In this document: in pieces, positions 61,901 through 64,000 of the stretch
How positions within the stretch are numbered: the stretch's first letter is position 1
How the letters are laid out: each line of letters begins with the position of its first letter
NCBI GenBank assembly: GCA_004352715.1
Contig: SCFE01000083.1
Location: 520,806-584,805 of the forward strand
Source: Hofstenia miamia
Lineage: Eukaryota > Xenacoelomorpha > Acoela
Reading direction: 5' to 3'
Length of the DNA: 64,000 nt
Made by a program: the position numbers and the translations under genes
The notes under the pieces: generated by a model
Told to the model about the DNA's origin: nothing
The model's input: the letters and a program-made list of their open reading frames with translations, nothing else
Database searches by the model: none

Positions 61901-61916
61901 CAAATGCAACTTCTAC
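5708..61916 (-). CDS. Axonemal outer-arm beta-type dynein heavy chain (DNAH9/11/17 class), motor half, 44 exons, partial
   Basis: The gene encodes a microtubule motor ATPase that powers axonemal beating as part of the outer dynein arm. Forty-four minus-strand exons, each bounded by AG and GT, join without a frame break into about 2,740 residues, provided the exon at 24424-24659 is moved between those at 32684 and 30803. Seen in order: linker end, AAA1 P-loop [18 protein letters not shown]2 [11 protein letters not shown]3 GNAGCGKT and [13 protein letters not shown]4 GVGGSGKQS, stalk coiled coils around the microtubule-binding domain, AAA5, AAA6 and the C-terminal domain. Phrases such as [14 protein letters not shown]-type text (here [14 protein letters not shown]) and [15 protein letters not shown] are typical of the beta class; which of DNAH9, 11 or 17 cannot be decided for an invertebrate. 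The tail is beyond the right edge and the final short exon after 5708 was not found. Introns range from 40 bp to about 10 kb and hold nearly all the transposons in the window. Confidence 0.95.
5829..7382. other. Plain dynein introns
   Basis: Apart from the exon at 6362-6478, I see only AT-rich intron sequence here: no open frame, inverted repeat or RNA signature. The same holds for 5346-5707 and 7799-8158. Confidence 0.6.
8159..9273 (-). CDS. Dynein exons: C-terminal domain, first half
   Basis: Four exons: 9082-9273, 8697-8816, 8415-8657 and 8159-8341. They encode [77 protein letters not shown], then [20 protein letters not shown] with [20 protein letters not shown], then [20 protein letters not shown]. 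The intron between the second and third exons is only 39 bp. An [14 protein letters not shown] segment is the variable serine-rich loop seen in beta chains. Confidence 0.95.
9274..10874. other. Dynein intron with an (AAT)n array
   Basis: The intron is AT-rich without recognisable genes. At about 10234-10312 it carries roughly 26 AAT units. No element is inserted in this array, unlike the AAT arrays at 5295, 26662 and 62707. Confidence 0.75.
10875..11122 (-). CDS. Dynein exon: AAA6 end
   Basis: A 248-nt exon starting inside a glycine codon: [60 protein letters not shown] and [19 protein letters not shown] is among the most conserved phrases of dynein AAA6. The 3.7-kb intron before it holds most of the second arm of the inverted duplication and its LINE relic. 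Confidence 0.95.
12257..13545 (-). pseudogene. CR1/jockey-like LINE reverse transcriptase relic (arm 2)
   Basis: The same broken RT as at 1430-2720, with single-residue differences (FYWVTKYL for FYRVTKYL, IECVQ for IEFVQ, AYARVP for AYVRVP). The shared frame breaks show that it was already dead before the two arms separated. Confidence 0.8.
13660..13869 (+). pseudogene. Fragment of LINE-type zinc-binding C-terminus (arm 2)
   Basis: The copy of the arm 1 fragment at 1107-1316 with the same translated sequence ([20 protein letters not shown], then [14 protein letters not shown]). No further part of its source element is recognisable nearby. Confidence 0.45.
14091..14730. other. 640-bp segment present only in arm 2
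   Basis: Arm 1 passes from CCGTTG directly to TAAATAC at about 886, whereas arm 2 has 640 bp between these points. The segment has GC-rich islands (GCCCGCCC near 14240; GCGGGCGGGC near 14455; CCGCCCGACTCG near 14708) in AT-rich DNA, which resembles transposon ends, but I find no clear terminal repeats or target duplication. Insertion in arm 2 or deletion in arm 1 are both possible. Confidence 0.6.
14802..16534 (-). CDS. Dynein exons: AAA6
   Basis: Three exons: 16341-16534, 15544-15659 and 14802-14942. They encode [36 protein letters not shown], then [20 protein letters not shown] and [12 protein letters not shown], then [20 protein letters not shown] and [20 protein letters not shown]. All junction codons rebuild correctly. 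The last two exons lie in or at the edge of the inverted duplication and have plus-strand copies at 674-814 and 1-71. Confidence 0.95.
16799..17657. mobile_element. Relic DNA transposon with 15-bp terminal inverted repeats
   Basis: GGGGTGAATAGAAAC at 16802-16816 is repeated in inverted form at 17636-17650, with a further partial copy (GTTTCTATTTAC) at about 17319. Between them the minus strand carries broken coding text ([31 protein letters not shown]) that I cannot assign to a family. The target duplication is not clear, so the exact ends are uncertain. Confidence 0.5.
17660..19860. other. Large dynein intron, unassigned stretch
   Basis: This is part of the roughly 10-kb intron between exons at 16534 and 26854. 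I see no coding exon, RNA gene or clear terminal repeats. A short CG-containing patch (GTATACGCGC near 18920) may be repeat-derived. Confidence 0.5.
19863..19889. repeat. (AT)n microsatellite upstream of LINE ORF1
   Basis: An AT dinucleotide run ends ten bases before the ORF1 start codon at 19899. It is in frame with the ORF and would add an IYIYIY stretch if translation started upstream; that is why the ATG at 19899 ([10 protein letters not shown]) is preferred. Confidence 0.85.
19899..20699 (+). CDS. LINE ORF1 protein with PHD-like finger and RRM-like domain
   Basis: An intact 266-residue ORF. Residues about 5-60 form a PHD-like Cys/His finger (CVCVICENI, then [15 protein letters not shown], then SKCEAH). 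A coiled-coil stretch follows ([20 protein letters not shown]), then a Ser-rich linker with a basic patch (GTKRKRVNS), then an RRM-like fold start ([20 protein letters not shown]) to EGVTVKRFF. This matches ORF1 proteins of CR1-type non-LTR elements, which bind element RNA. It overlaps ORF2 by 41 bases in another frame. Being intact, it is one of the youngest elements in the window. Confidence 0.8.
   Translation: MSTGCVCVICENIDQNANVKCWLCNCNAHTSCIGILTLAQNMSNCDKIFWLYSKCEAHDFDPSVNLSSVTATNSSVDQRLGRLEEKLSAISSLQQDLALLRSDIASSLKSSSQSTSSSMSITQPPKTFFAVSASRNRLNSYNSESGTKRKRVNSDMQQLMGTSTANSIIKSVSPKPPRRHLFLGRLDPATTESDIIHYLEAKGVQTIHIRCLSRSDSITKSFHIVLHEGSKELVDSPAFWPEGVTVKRFFLNSNAREWLRSQDRSC
20659..20916 (+). 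CDS. LINE ORF2, start of the APE-type endonuclease (cut by gap)
   Basis: It opens inside the end of ORF1 and reads [20 protein letters not shown], then [19 protein letters not shown], the first two motifs of the apurinic-like endonuclease of jockey/CR1 LINEs. It runs open into the 1000-N gap at 20917, so the reverse transcriptase is not visible. Confidence 0.78.
20917..21916. other. Assembly gap, 1000 N
   Basis: A placeholder gap between the LINE ORF2 start and the contig 21917-23083. No recognisable ORF2 continuation is seen on the other side. Confidence 0.98.
22363..22376 (+). promoter_or_regulatory. TATA-like box upstream of SRP RNA copy 1
   Basis: GTAATAAATAGAGC lies about 25-30 bases before the RNA start at 22396, the spacing usual for a Pol III TATA-like element. 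It is preserved in the second copy although neighbouring bases differ. Confidence 0.4.
22396..22693 (+). ncRNA. Signal recognition particle RNA (7SL), copy 1
   Basis: The RNA scaffold of the SRP, which targets nascent secretory proteins to the ER. The 5' end GCCGGGCGTAGTGGCGTGCG and the following CTGTAA...CAGCTACTTGAAGG...AGAGGATCGC match the Alu domain. The middle has the 7SL phrase GTCAATATGG, and the S domain has GTGAACCGGCCCAGGGCGGC followed by AACGCAGCAGG, the conserved helix 8 region. The 3' part (GTAGAGGGATAGCGCGAG, then GATATGTGAGACC) pairs back to the Alu domain. About 298 nt, the usual animal length. A T4 run at 22694 is the expected Pol III stop. It lies on a contig with 1000-N gaps on both sides. 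Confidence 0.92.
22694..22697 (+). terminator. Pol III terminator of SRP RNA copy 1
   Basis: The first run of four T after the RNA (CATTGTTTTACA). The minus-strand copy has the same run at 50217-50220. Confidence 0.6.
22781..23083 (-). mobile_element. hAT element copy 1, 3' end (cut by gap)
   Basis: The terminal repeat CAATGTTGCAACCGGGCC starts at 22781, preceded by the 8-bp GTATGCAA (22773-22780). The minus strand encodes the hAT C-terminal dimerisation segment: [20 protein letters not shown], then [20 protein letters not shown] and [11 protein letters not shown], ending near 22919. The element starts about 84 bp after the SRP RNA terminator and enters the gap at 23084. Confidence 0.85.
23084..24083. 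other. Assembly gap, 1000 N
   Basis: A placeholder gap on the left side of the misplaced contig 24084-25093. Confidence 0.98.
24424..24659 (-). CDS. Dynein AAA5 exon, displaced by mis-scaffolding
   Basis: A 236-nt exon encoding [40 protein letters not shown] and [20 protein letters not shown], then [14 protein letters not shown]. In dyneins this text lies between ...WFTMIKKMP (exon 32684-32989) and YLDVMEKAL (exon 30633-30803). It starts in phase 0 and ends after two bases of a glycine codon whose third base starts the 30803 exon. Left here it would break the frame; moved into the 31091-31146 gap it restores it. The contig carrying it (24084-25093) has a 1000-N gap on each side. Confidence 0.93.
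24741..25093. mobile_element. hAT-like MITE, left end (right end is at 31147-31159)
   Basis: It starts CAGACATGTCACAACGAGCC and is rich in GGCTC repeats, like the complete MITE at 27321-27636 but with the inside in the opposite direction. The 8 bases before it are ATATAGAT (24733-24740). It is cut by the gap at 25094. The missing end, GTTGACAAGTCTG followed by ATATAGAT, lies at 31147-31167, which shows where this contig belongs. Confidence 0.88.
25094..26093. other. Assembly gap, 1000 N
   Basis: A placeholder gap on the right side of the misplaced contig 24084-25093. Confidence 0.98.
26094..26712 (+). mobile_element. R4/Dong-like LINE, 3' end with endonuclease and AAT tail
   Basis: The frame starting in the gap reads [18 protein letters not shown] (a CCHC finger), then [20 protein letters not shown] and IAVPKD, the PD...D pattern of a restriction-like endonuclease, then [18 protein letters not shown] at 26512-26514 interrupts the frame, but coding text continues ([20 protein letters not shown]) to TGA at 26610-26612. 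About 50 bp further an AAT array (26662-26712) forms the 3' tail. Restriction-like endonuclease LINEs include R2, R4 and Dong; Dong of Bombyx is known to insert into TAA repeats. Confidence 0.8.
26854..27893 (-). CDS. Dynein exons: AAA5-AAA6 junction
   Basis: Two exons, 27647-27893 and 26854-27026. The first encodes [40 protein letters not shown] and VYNYTAR; the second [20 protein letters not shown] and [19 protein letters not shown] glycine codon is split at the junction. The donor of the first exon (GT at 27646-27645) is followed after two bases by the target duplication of a MITE at 27321-27636. Confidence 0.95.
27321..27636. mobile_element. Complete hAT-like MITE with 8-bp target duplication
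   Basis: A 316-bp element with terminal repeats CAGACTTGTTAACGAGC (left) and GGCTCGTTGACAAGTCTG (right), flanked on both sides by TATAAATT (27313-27320 and 27637-27644). Eight-bp duplications are usual for hAT elements. It contains no transposase. It sits in the dynein intron two bases from the splice donor of exon 27647-27893. Confidence 0.92.
28301..29410 (-). pseudogene. Mariner transposase pseudogene with one terminal repeat
   Basis: A DD34D-type transposase. The N-terminal part reads [20 protein letters not shown] and [20 protein letters not shown], then the first catalytic Asp in [13 protein letters not shown]. After a one-base frameshift near 28900 it continues [28 protein letters not shown] (second Asp) and [20 protein letters not shown] (third Asp), ending DLQGDYVEK at 28376. 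The apparent start ATG near 29410 is out of frame. The 3' terminal repeat CGAGGGTAAGTCAAAAAGTA is at 28301 after TA; the 5' repeat is missing, so the element cannot move itself. Confidence 0.9.
29601..29815. repeat. Solo mariner end between 70-bp direct repeats
   Basis: A 70-bp fragment of the same mariner 3' end (ACGAGGGTGAATCAAAAAGT) at 29672-29740 lies between imperfect direct repeats at 29601-29672 and 29742-29814, both containing ATGATTATATAATATA and TTTTAGAAT. It is probably a tandem duplication or a failed excision product. Confidence 0.7.
30199..30803 (-). CDS. Dynein exons: AAA5 core
   Basis: Three exons: 30633-30803, 30433-30589 and 30199-30387. They carry [40 protein letters not shown], then [20 protein letters not shown] with [17 protein letters not shown], then [20 protein letters not shown] and [21 protein letters not shown] lysine codon split across the first intron (phase 2) confirms the boundaries. 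Confidence 0.95.
31091..31146. other. 56-N gap, true position of contig 24084-25093
   Basis: The left side ends in AATTATATATAT, which matches the start of the contig at 24084, and the right side begins with the missing end of that contig's MITE. The small N count therefore does not reflect a real distance. Confidence 0.85.
31147..31159. mobile_element. hAT-like MITE, right end
   Basis: GTTGACAAGTCTG, followed by the 8-bp duplication ATATAGAT (31160-31167) identical to that before the left end at 24733-24740. Confidence 0.88.
31168..32683. other. Plain dynein intron
   Basis: AT-rich sequence without a recognisable gene, terminal repeat or RNA. The displaced AAA5 exon should lie just to the left of this stretch. 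Confidence 0.5.
32684..32989 (-). CDS. Dynein exon: returning stalk helix and AAA5 entry
   Basis: A 306-nt phase-0 exon. It begins [20 protein letters not shown] (coiled coil) and continues to [20 protein letters not shown] and [19 protein letters not shown], ending WFTMIKKMP. Its phase-0 end matches the start of the displaced exon at 24659 (TPIPIRDNF...), not the exon at 30803, which starts in the middle of a codon. Confidence 0.94.
33365..34530 (+). pseudogene. Degenerate reverse transcriptase relic
   Basis: The broken text includes [20 protein letters not shown], an RT motif C ([20 protein letters not shown] at about 33689-33750) and later [19 protein letters not shown]-like and [17 protein letters not shown] tails. 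Stops and frameshifts are frequent. A non-LTR origin fits the YVDD and tail layout, but the clade is unclear. Confidence 0.55.
34931..36720 (-). CDS. Dynein exons: stalk coiled coil and microtubule-binding domain
   Basis: Five phase-0 exons: 36484-36720, 36162-36338, 35596-35742, 35115-35285 and 34931-35041. The first two are rich in Lys and Glu with heptad-like spacing ([38 protein letters not shown]), the rising coiled coil. The next two hold the microtubule-binding tip ([35 protein letters not shown]). The last starts the returning helix ([20 protein letters not shown]). Confidence 0.94.
36721..37470. other. Plain dynein introns
   Basis: AT-rich and featureless. The same applies to 38070-38791, 43389-43886 and 44097-44800. 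Confidence 0.5.
37471..38069 (-). CDS. Dynein exons: AAA4 core
   Basis: Two phase-0 exons, 37803-38069 and 37471-37719. They encode [40 protein letters not shown] and [16 protein letters not shown], then [20 protein letters not shown] and [20 protein letters not shown], the conserved AAA4 exit just before the stalk. Confidence 0.95.
38792..42177 (-). CDS. Dynein exons: AAA4 entry and P-loop
   Basis: Three exons: 42016-42177, 38996-39189 and 38792-38954. They read [20 protein letters not shown], then [20 protein letters not shown] and [12 protein letters not shown], then [20 protein letters not shown] with the AAA4 P-loop GVGGSGKQS. The 2.8-kb intron between the first two exons holds a LINE 3' end, a 721-bp tandem duplication and a candidate hAT-like element. 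Confidence 0.95.
39394..39582 (+). pseudogene. LINE ORF2 C-terminal tail
   Basis: It reads [20 protein letters not shown], then [18 protein letters not shown], ending at TAG. The W..LP..(V/I)R....L..FK..L...LL pattern is the usual end of CR1/jockey-type ORF2. The element is truncated at its 5' side. Its end is duplicated at 40192-40300. Confidence 0.6.
39471..40887. repeat. Tandem duplication, period about 721 bp
   Basis: 39471-40170 and 40192-40887 are near-identical, both starting ACCAACCGCATACTATTTAT and ending ATTTGACGAGGCACA. Small differences include a 4-5 bp deletion in the second copy at the LINE tail. The unit contains the LINE tail with its 3' sequence and the start of the candidate element beginning TTAGGGCTGTG. 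Confidence 0.9.
40648..41939. mobile_element. Candidate hAT-like element with 11-bp terminal repeats
   Basis: TTAGGGCTGTG at 40648 (also at 39931 in the other tandem copy) is matched by CACAGCCCTAA at 41929-41939. Flanks TGTGCATA and TGTATATA agree at 6 of 8 bases, as expected for an old 8-bp duplication. No transposase is visible inside; ends rather than coding sequence support the call. Confidence 0.45.
42325..42913 (-). CDS. Dynein exons: AAA3 core
   Basis: Three exons: 42750-42913, 42606-42708 and 42325-42564. They carry [20 protein letters not shown], the Walker [26 protein letters not shown], then [16 protein letters not shown] and [11 protein letters not shown]. The W codon of HWYDRT is split across the first intron, supporting the boundaries. 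The FGPPGTK to DDMNMP stretch is the best subclass marker for the beta-type chain. Confidence 0.95.
42964..44096 (-). CDS. Dynein exons: AAA2-AAA3 linker and AAA3 P-loop
   Basis: Three exons: 43887-44096, 43215-43388 and 42964-43173, all phase 0. They encode [19 protein letters not shown], then [19 protein letters not shown] and the AAA3 P-loop [16 protein letters not shown]3 is a regulatory nucleotide site in dyneins. Confidence 0.95.
45096..46109 (-). CDS. Dynein exons: AAA2 large domain
   Basis: Two exons, 45849-46109 and 45096-45317. The first has [37 protein letters not shown] and the Walker B region [20 protein letters not shown]. The second has [20 protein letters not shown] and [17 protein letters not shown], a stretch nearly invariant in axonemal chains. 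The 5.2-kb intron upstream (46110-51269) contains a possible nested gene, a hAT element and an SRP RNA copy. Confidence 0.95.
46193..46243. mobile_element. 51-bp inverted-repeat element
   Basis: Thirteen-bp perfect arms CCATGGACTTCTG and CAGAAGTCCATGG around an AT-rich loop, flanked on both sides by ACGAG. It could be a minimal MITE or a chance hairpin. Confidence 0.4.
46549..46633. mobile_element. 85-bp mini-MITE with 8-bp target duplication
   Basis: Fifteen-bp perfect arms GGATCACCTGAAGAT and ATCTTCAGGTGATCC, flanked on both sides by AATTTCTG (46541-46548 and 46634-46641). The 8-bp duplication fits a hAT-mobilised element, but it is unusually short. Confidence 0.6.
46929..46990. repeat. 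(AT)n microsatellite
   Basis: About 20 AT units followed by ATGTATATACATATATATG. Other AT runs are at 24089, 28284, 29840, 31076, 48519 and 54355. Confidence 0.9.
47143..47364 (-). pseudogene. Possible LINE C-terminal fragment
   Basis: It encodes [19 protein letters not shown] and then [20 protein letters not shown]. The K-I-L-D-x-x-HPL pattern recalls C-termini of some LINE proteins. The rest of the element is not seen. Confidence 0.3.
47573..48493 (-). CDS. Hypothetical cysteine-rich extracellular glycoprotein, possible three-exon gene nested in a dynein intron
   Basis: The main exon (about 47573-48131) is open for about 185 residues and is rich in Cys with CxxC and CC patterns: [24 protein letters not shown] and [10 protein letters not shown]. 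It has several N-glycosylation sequons (NIT, NCT, NLS, NDT, NAT). Two further exons upstream fit in phase: 48293-48421 ([20 protein letters not shown], then [11 protein letters not shown]) with a GTAAGA donor, and 48452-48493 with a GTAAGT donor. A start exon and signal peptide were not found. I do not recognise the family. Codon content is unlike the nearby transposons. It could be the 3' end of a nested host gene or a captured exon set. Confidence 0.45.
48494..49370. other. Intron stretch between the Cys-rich exons and hAT copy 2
   Basis: It contains an AT run at 48519-48538. I see no clear first exon for the Cys-rich gene and no other feature. Confidence 0.45.
49371..50131 (+). mobile_element. 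hAT element copy 2, internally deleted
   Basis: It begins CAGTGTTGCAACCGGGCC after TTGCATAC (49363-49370) and ends near 50131 with a damaged GGCCCGG repeat. It encodes only the transposase C-terminus ([20 protein letters not shown], then [19 protein letters not shown]; about 49770-49959). A 38-bp tandem duplication at 50036-50112 is absent from copy 1. At about 760 bp including 91 N, it lacks most of a full transposase gene. Confidence 0.85.
49628..49718. other. 91-N gap with identical flanks
   Basis: TTAAAAAATGAAATTGTGGC, continuing TTACAG, occurs on both sides of the gap. The two contig ends probably overlap, so the gap may have no real length. Confidence 0.8.
50217..50518 (-). ncRNA. Signal recognition particle RNA (7SL), copy 2
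   Basis: The reverse complement of 50224-50518 reads the same as copy 1 as far as I can compare: 5' GCCGGGCGTAGTGGCGTGCG, the GTGAACCGGCCCAGGGCGGC block of the S domain and the 3' GATATGTGAGACC. The Pol III T run is at 50217-50220. The 5' flank keeps the AATAAATAGAGC box but differs in nearby bases, so this is a separate sequence and not the same contig reused. A hAT element follows on the 3' side as in copy 1. Confidence 0.92.
51270..51875 (-). CDS. Dynein exons: AAA1-AAA2 bridge and AAA2 P-loop
   Basis: Two exons, 51599-51875 and 51270-51407. The first encodes [20 protein letters not shown], then the charged [20 protein letters not shown] and [17 protein letters not shown]. The second ends in the AAA2 P-loop [11 protein letters not shown]. 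In this family AAA2 binds nucleotide without rapid turnover. Phase 2 in, phase 0 out. Confidence 0.95.
51876..52130. other. Start of a 3.8-kb dynein intron
   Basis: AT-rich without features. The rest of this intron (to 55646) holds a Tc1 relic at 52135-52898, a TTAA-flanked MITE at 53534-54713 and otherwise unassigned sequence. Confidence 0.5.
52135..52898 (-). pseudogene. Tc1-like transposase relic
   Basis: Pieces in changing frames: an N-terminal helix-turn-helix ([20 protein letters not shown]), then [13 protein letters not shown], then the second catalytic Asp region [13 protein letters not shown] (compare the Tc1 pattern QDNAPCHxAK), then [12 protein letters not shown] (compare NPIENLWxxxK) and [20 protein letters not shown]. 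Many breaks; terminal repeats not found. Confidence 0.6.
53534..54713. mobile_element. Non-autonomous element with TTAA target duplication
   Basis: A 1,180-bp element flanked by TTAA (53530-53533 and 54714-54717). Terminal repeats of about 40 bp: GGACCTGTCTTAACTACAAC on the left; right end AATCGTGTTGTTAAGACAGG. Inside, 53602-53668 forms a second palindrome of the same motif (ACTACACGATTTAATCGGGC against its complement). A further partial copy is at 54632-54655. No transposase is seen. TTAA duplication is typical of piggyBac and Kolobok groups. Confidence 0.85.
55647..55894 (-). CDS. Dynein exon: end of AAA1
   Basis: A single 248-nt exon of the AAA1 module. It reads [19 protein letters not shown], then [39 protein letters not shown] and [12 protein letters not shown]. 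The sensor-I segment TMNPGYAGR is visible. The 3.8-kb intron before it contains the complete piggyBac element at 56797-59493. Confidence 0.95.
56797..59493 (-). mobile_element. Complete piggyBac element
   Basis: A 2,697-bp element flanked by TTAA at 56793-56796 and 59494-59497. The ends are perfect 11-bp inverted repeats, CACTAGAAGCG and CGCTTCTAGTG, followed by sub-terminal CGTCAATTGRCG-type palindromes at both sides. The minus strand contains a full-length but broken transposase. It lies in the dynein intron between exons 59740 and 55894. Confidence 0.92.
57260..59116 (-). pseudogene. piggyBac transposase pseudogene
   Basis: It starts [20 protein letters not shown] with an acidic N-terminus. 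Then, over shifted frames: [24 protein letters not shown]...[20 protein letters not shown] (first catalytic Asp), [18 protein letters not shown] (second Asp), [34 protein letters not shown] (third Asp), [14 protein letters not shown], and a C-terminal Cys-rich finger (HCEKNRT, then [17 protein letters not shown]) with one stop. All three Asp codons survive, but at least four frameshifts or stops inactivate the gene. Confidence 0.88.
59740..61916 (-). CDS. Dynein exons: linker end and AAA1
   Basis: Four exons: 61716-61916, 60285-60445, 59989-60152 and 59740-59837. The first carries the end of the linker ([16 protein letters not shown]..., then [20 protein letters not shown]). The second has [16 protein letters not shown] and [18 protein letters not shown]. 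The third holds the AAA1 P-loop [19 protein letters not shown], the main ATP hydrolysis site of dyneins. The fourth has [20 protein letters not shown] with the Walker B acidic pair DE. Junction phases are 0, 2, 1 and 0 and rebuild R-C and C-G codons. Confidence 0.95.
60446..61715. other. Dynein intron with a GC-rich patch
   Basis: Mostly AT-rich. The part at 61180-61390 is clearly richer in GC (ACCGCGGCGTACCGTTGTGC; CGCATGGCACGCCGC) and has an open frame of 86 codons that I do not recognise. It is probably a repeat fragment. Confidence 0.4.
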
Positions 61917-62706
61917 CTAAATGCATGACATAATAGAACAGTGAAAATCAATATATATTTGCCAAAAGATCCAATTAAGCTACAAAATAAAAATATATAA
62001 TATATAATGATAGTTAATTTGTATGTATTTATGTATGTGGTGAGCTCAGTGTAAGAAATCAATAAATGTGTTAAGCATGTTTGTGTCTCCGATTGTGTTT
62101 GTCGATGTAGAAGTGCACTTTTTAATTTTTTTCTAAATTATTTGTAATTTTTTTATACGCTAATTTCATTCTCTAAATTCTTCCCAATATTAAAGGCCAC
62201 TCGATGAAAACTAGGTTAGGAAATACTGCTGTAAATAAATTTATGTAATCGTGGATTTACTTTTAAGTAATTTGTTAGAAAAGACATTGATTTTCGGCCG
62301 TATTTATGTTCAAAGAGAGTTGAAACCTCATTGAACTGTACTTAATAAAGCAGGAACAATATATTATGCTTTCGTCTGTATTCACTAACATGATCATGCT
62401 TACGCTGATAGTAAATAGTGGCTTTTTGTATTAAAATAAATAAATAAAAATGAACAATAATGTAATTGGAGTAAACAAAATGTATGTATTTATAATAGTT
62501 GAACATGATAATCTGGTCCGACATTTCTAAGGTGGTATAAGTATCTAAAGCCAGAAGCCATTTTTTGTATCTTATTTAGAAGAAATGTATCAAATTTTAA
62601 ATCTTTATCATTATCAACACTTTGTCTTATTGGAACACTGTTAGCAATTTATTCGATTTTGTTTGTTATTTTTTTTACAGAATTGTGGGAAAATATAATG
62701 AATTGT
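61917..62706. other. Unassigned intron or upstream sequence
   Basis: No dynein exon is visible between 61917 and the right edge, so the next upstream exon lies beyond the window. No other feature was recognised here. Confidence 0.5.
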
Positions 62707-62710
62707 TATT

Positions 62711-62747
<37 letters not shown>

Positions 62748-64000
62748 GGGTGCGAAGAATCTCCGGTCAGGTGGACTCCACAATCGGGAGTGTGGACTCG
62801 AGAAGTGGCAGTATAGGATGCACACAGACCAATGGACAACGGCACAAATGGACAGAAGAGCAGAACAGAACAGTATTTGAGTGTTACAGAAGAAGCAGGC
62901 CAGATGAGAGGGGTTACAGGAAGAGAATGTTGGAAGAATGGAGGAAGGCAGAAACAGGATTAGAAGTTACAGAGCAGAGGCTTGCAGGACAAGTGCGAAA
63001 GTTACAGTTGGATGAGAGTAAAGGGAAAAAGAGAGTTGAACAGACTAAGCAGAGGGAAGATGAAGTGATAGACGTTGAGGCACAATTGGCGGAAGAAGCA
63101 GAACCAGTGGACGCAGAAACTGAAGCAGCAATCAAGGAAAAGATGAAGGAAGAAATAGGTGAGAGAACTAGGTTGCCAGTTCCAAGAGGAGTTAAGAAAA
63201 GCAAGCTAGCAGTAGAGACAGCAAAGGTCAATAAAGTGTTGGAGAGGATAGATGCTAGGAGTGTCACAGAAGTAAATTGCTTAGTGTATGCAGGCGCATG
63301 GGAAGTACTGAAGAATGTAGGCATGGACATGAAGAAGAAAAGACGACAAGAAGATAAGGGAGACAGCAAGCCAGCATGGGAGAGAAGAATTGAGAATAAA
63401 GTGGCAAAGATTAGGCAGCAAATAGGGAAGATCNGGTCAATAAAGTGTTGGAGAGGATAGATGCTAGGAGTGTCACAGAAGTAAATAGCTTAGTGTATGC
63501 AGGCGCATGGGAAGTGCTGAAGAATGTTGGCATGGACATAAAGAAGAAAAGATGACAAGAAGATAAGGGAGACAGCAAGCCAGCATGGGAGAGAAGAATT
63601 GAGAATAAAGTGGCAAAGATTAGGCAGCAAATAGGGAAGATCAGGATAAGTAAGGCAGTGCAGGACAGATGCAGGGTAGGTAAAGGGAAGACAATGGAAA
63701 CTGCAAGAGAAAAGCTAAAGCAGAGATTAGTTGCAAAAGCTGAGAAACTAAGAAAATATAGGGCAAGGGCGAAGCAGGCAAGAGACAATATGAAGTTTGA
63801 GACTCAAGAAGGCTTCGCAGAAAATGAGAAGGACTTCAACATACAGACAAGCAAGGTGATAGAAGCGCGGAGGCCAGGCATTGTAGTAGTAGACAAAGAG
63901 AAAAGATTGCGAACAGTGATAGACATAGCAGCACCATGGACAGAAATGTGGAAAGCACGGAGAAAGAGAAGATTGACAACTACAGAGAGTTGGCAGCGGA
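62707..64000 (+). mobile_element. R4/Dong-like LINE copy, internally deleted, behind an AAT array
   Basis: About ten AAT units (62713-62747) are followed directly by the element 5' end (GGGTGCGAAGAATCTCCGGT). The ORF reads HKWTEEQNRTVFECYRRSRP and DERGYRKRMLEEWRKAETGL (Myb-like), a long coiled region and RAKQARDNMKFETQEG at about 63790. It then jumps to the endonuclease ([20 protein letters not shown]): the whole reverse transcriptase is missing. The copy runs off the right edge. Confidence 0.8.
63226..63643. repeat. 209-bp tandem copy joined by a single N
   Basis: 63226-63433 is repeated at 63435-63643 with a few substitutions, one of which creates a TGA. The single N at 63434 marks the joint, suggesting two overlapping contig ends or haplotypes joined without merging. 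Confidence 0.8.

Noticed and set aside
1-64000. CRISPR arrays, operons or prokaryotic systems
   Set aside because: The DNA is clearly eukaryotic; the repeats seen are microsatellites, tandem duplications and transposon ends.

Overview
The window is AT-rich nuclear DNA of an invertebrate animal with motile cilia or flagella. It has GT-AG introns, long non-coding stretches, and many transposons of metazoan families (CR1/jockey-like and R4/Dong-like LINEs, mariner, Tc1, piggyBac, hAT and small MITEs). The species cannot be named from the sequence. The assembly is gapped: four gaps of exactly 1000 N look like fixed-size scaffolding gaps, and there are shorter ones at 5018, 31091, 49628 and 63434.

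One host gene dominates. On the minus strand, 44 exons between 61916 and 5708 encode the motor half of an axonemal outer-arm beta-type dynein heavy chain (DNAH9/11/17 class). They run from the end of the linker through AAA1-AAA6, the stalk with its microtubule-binding domain, and most of the C-terminal domain. Splice phases join into one continuous frame of about 8.2 kb (about 2,740 residues). The N-terminal tail lies beyond the right edge, and the last short exon was not found.

Two problems stand out in the gene. (1) The AAA5 exon at 24424-24659 is in the wrong place. It sits on a ~1 kb contig between two 1000-N gaps, but by protein order, splice phase and a split transposon with matching 8-bp target duplication it belongs in the 31091-31146 gap. 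(2) Positions 1-3066 are an inverted near-copy of 11910-15614, carrying plus-strand copies of two dynein exons; this is either a real inverted duplication or a misplaced haplotype contig.

Region by region: 1-5345 holds the inverted arm, gaps and an R4/Dong-like fragment. 5708-11122 holds the dynein C-terminal exons. 11910-15614 is the second arm, with two dynein exons and a LINE relic. 16341-27026 holds AAA6-region exons, a LINE with ORF1 and the start of ORF2, an SRP (7SL) RNA gene with a hAT element behind it, the displaced contig and the 3' end of an R4/Dong-like LINE. 27321-32989 has AAA5 exons, a complete hAT-like MITE beside a splice donor and a broken mariner. 33365-46109 has the stalk and AAA4-AAA2 exons, an RT relic and a 721-bp tandem duplication. 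46193-51003 has two tiny inverted-repeat elements, a possible nested gene for a cysteine-rich glycoprotein, and the second hAT plus SRP RNA copy in inverted orientation. 51270-61916 has AAA2-AAA1 exons, a Tc1 relic, a TTAA-flanked MITE and a complete but inactivated piggyBac element. 62700-64000 is another R4/Dong-like copy next to an AAT microsatellite.

Functionally, the dynein chain would drive ciliary or flagellar beating, and the two SRP RNA copies would serve protein targeting to the ER. Almost everything else is mobile DNA in the dynein introns.
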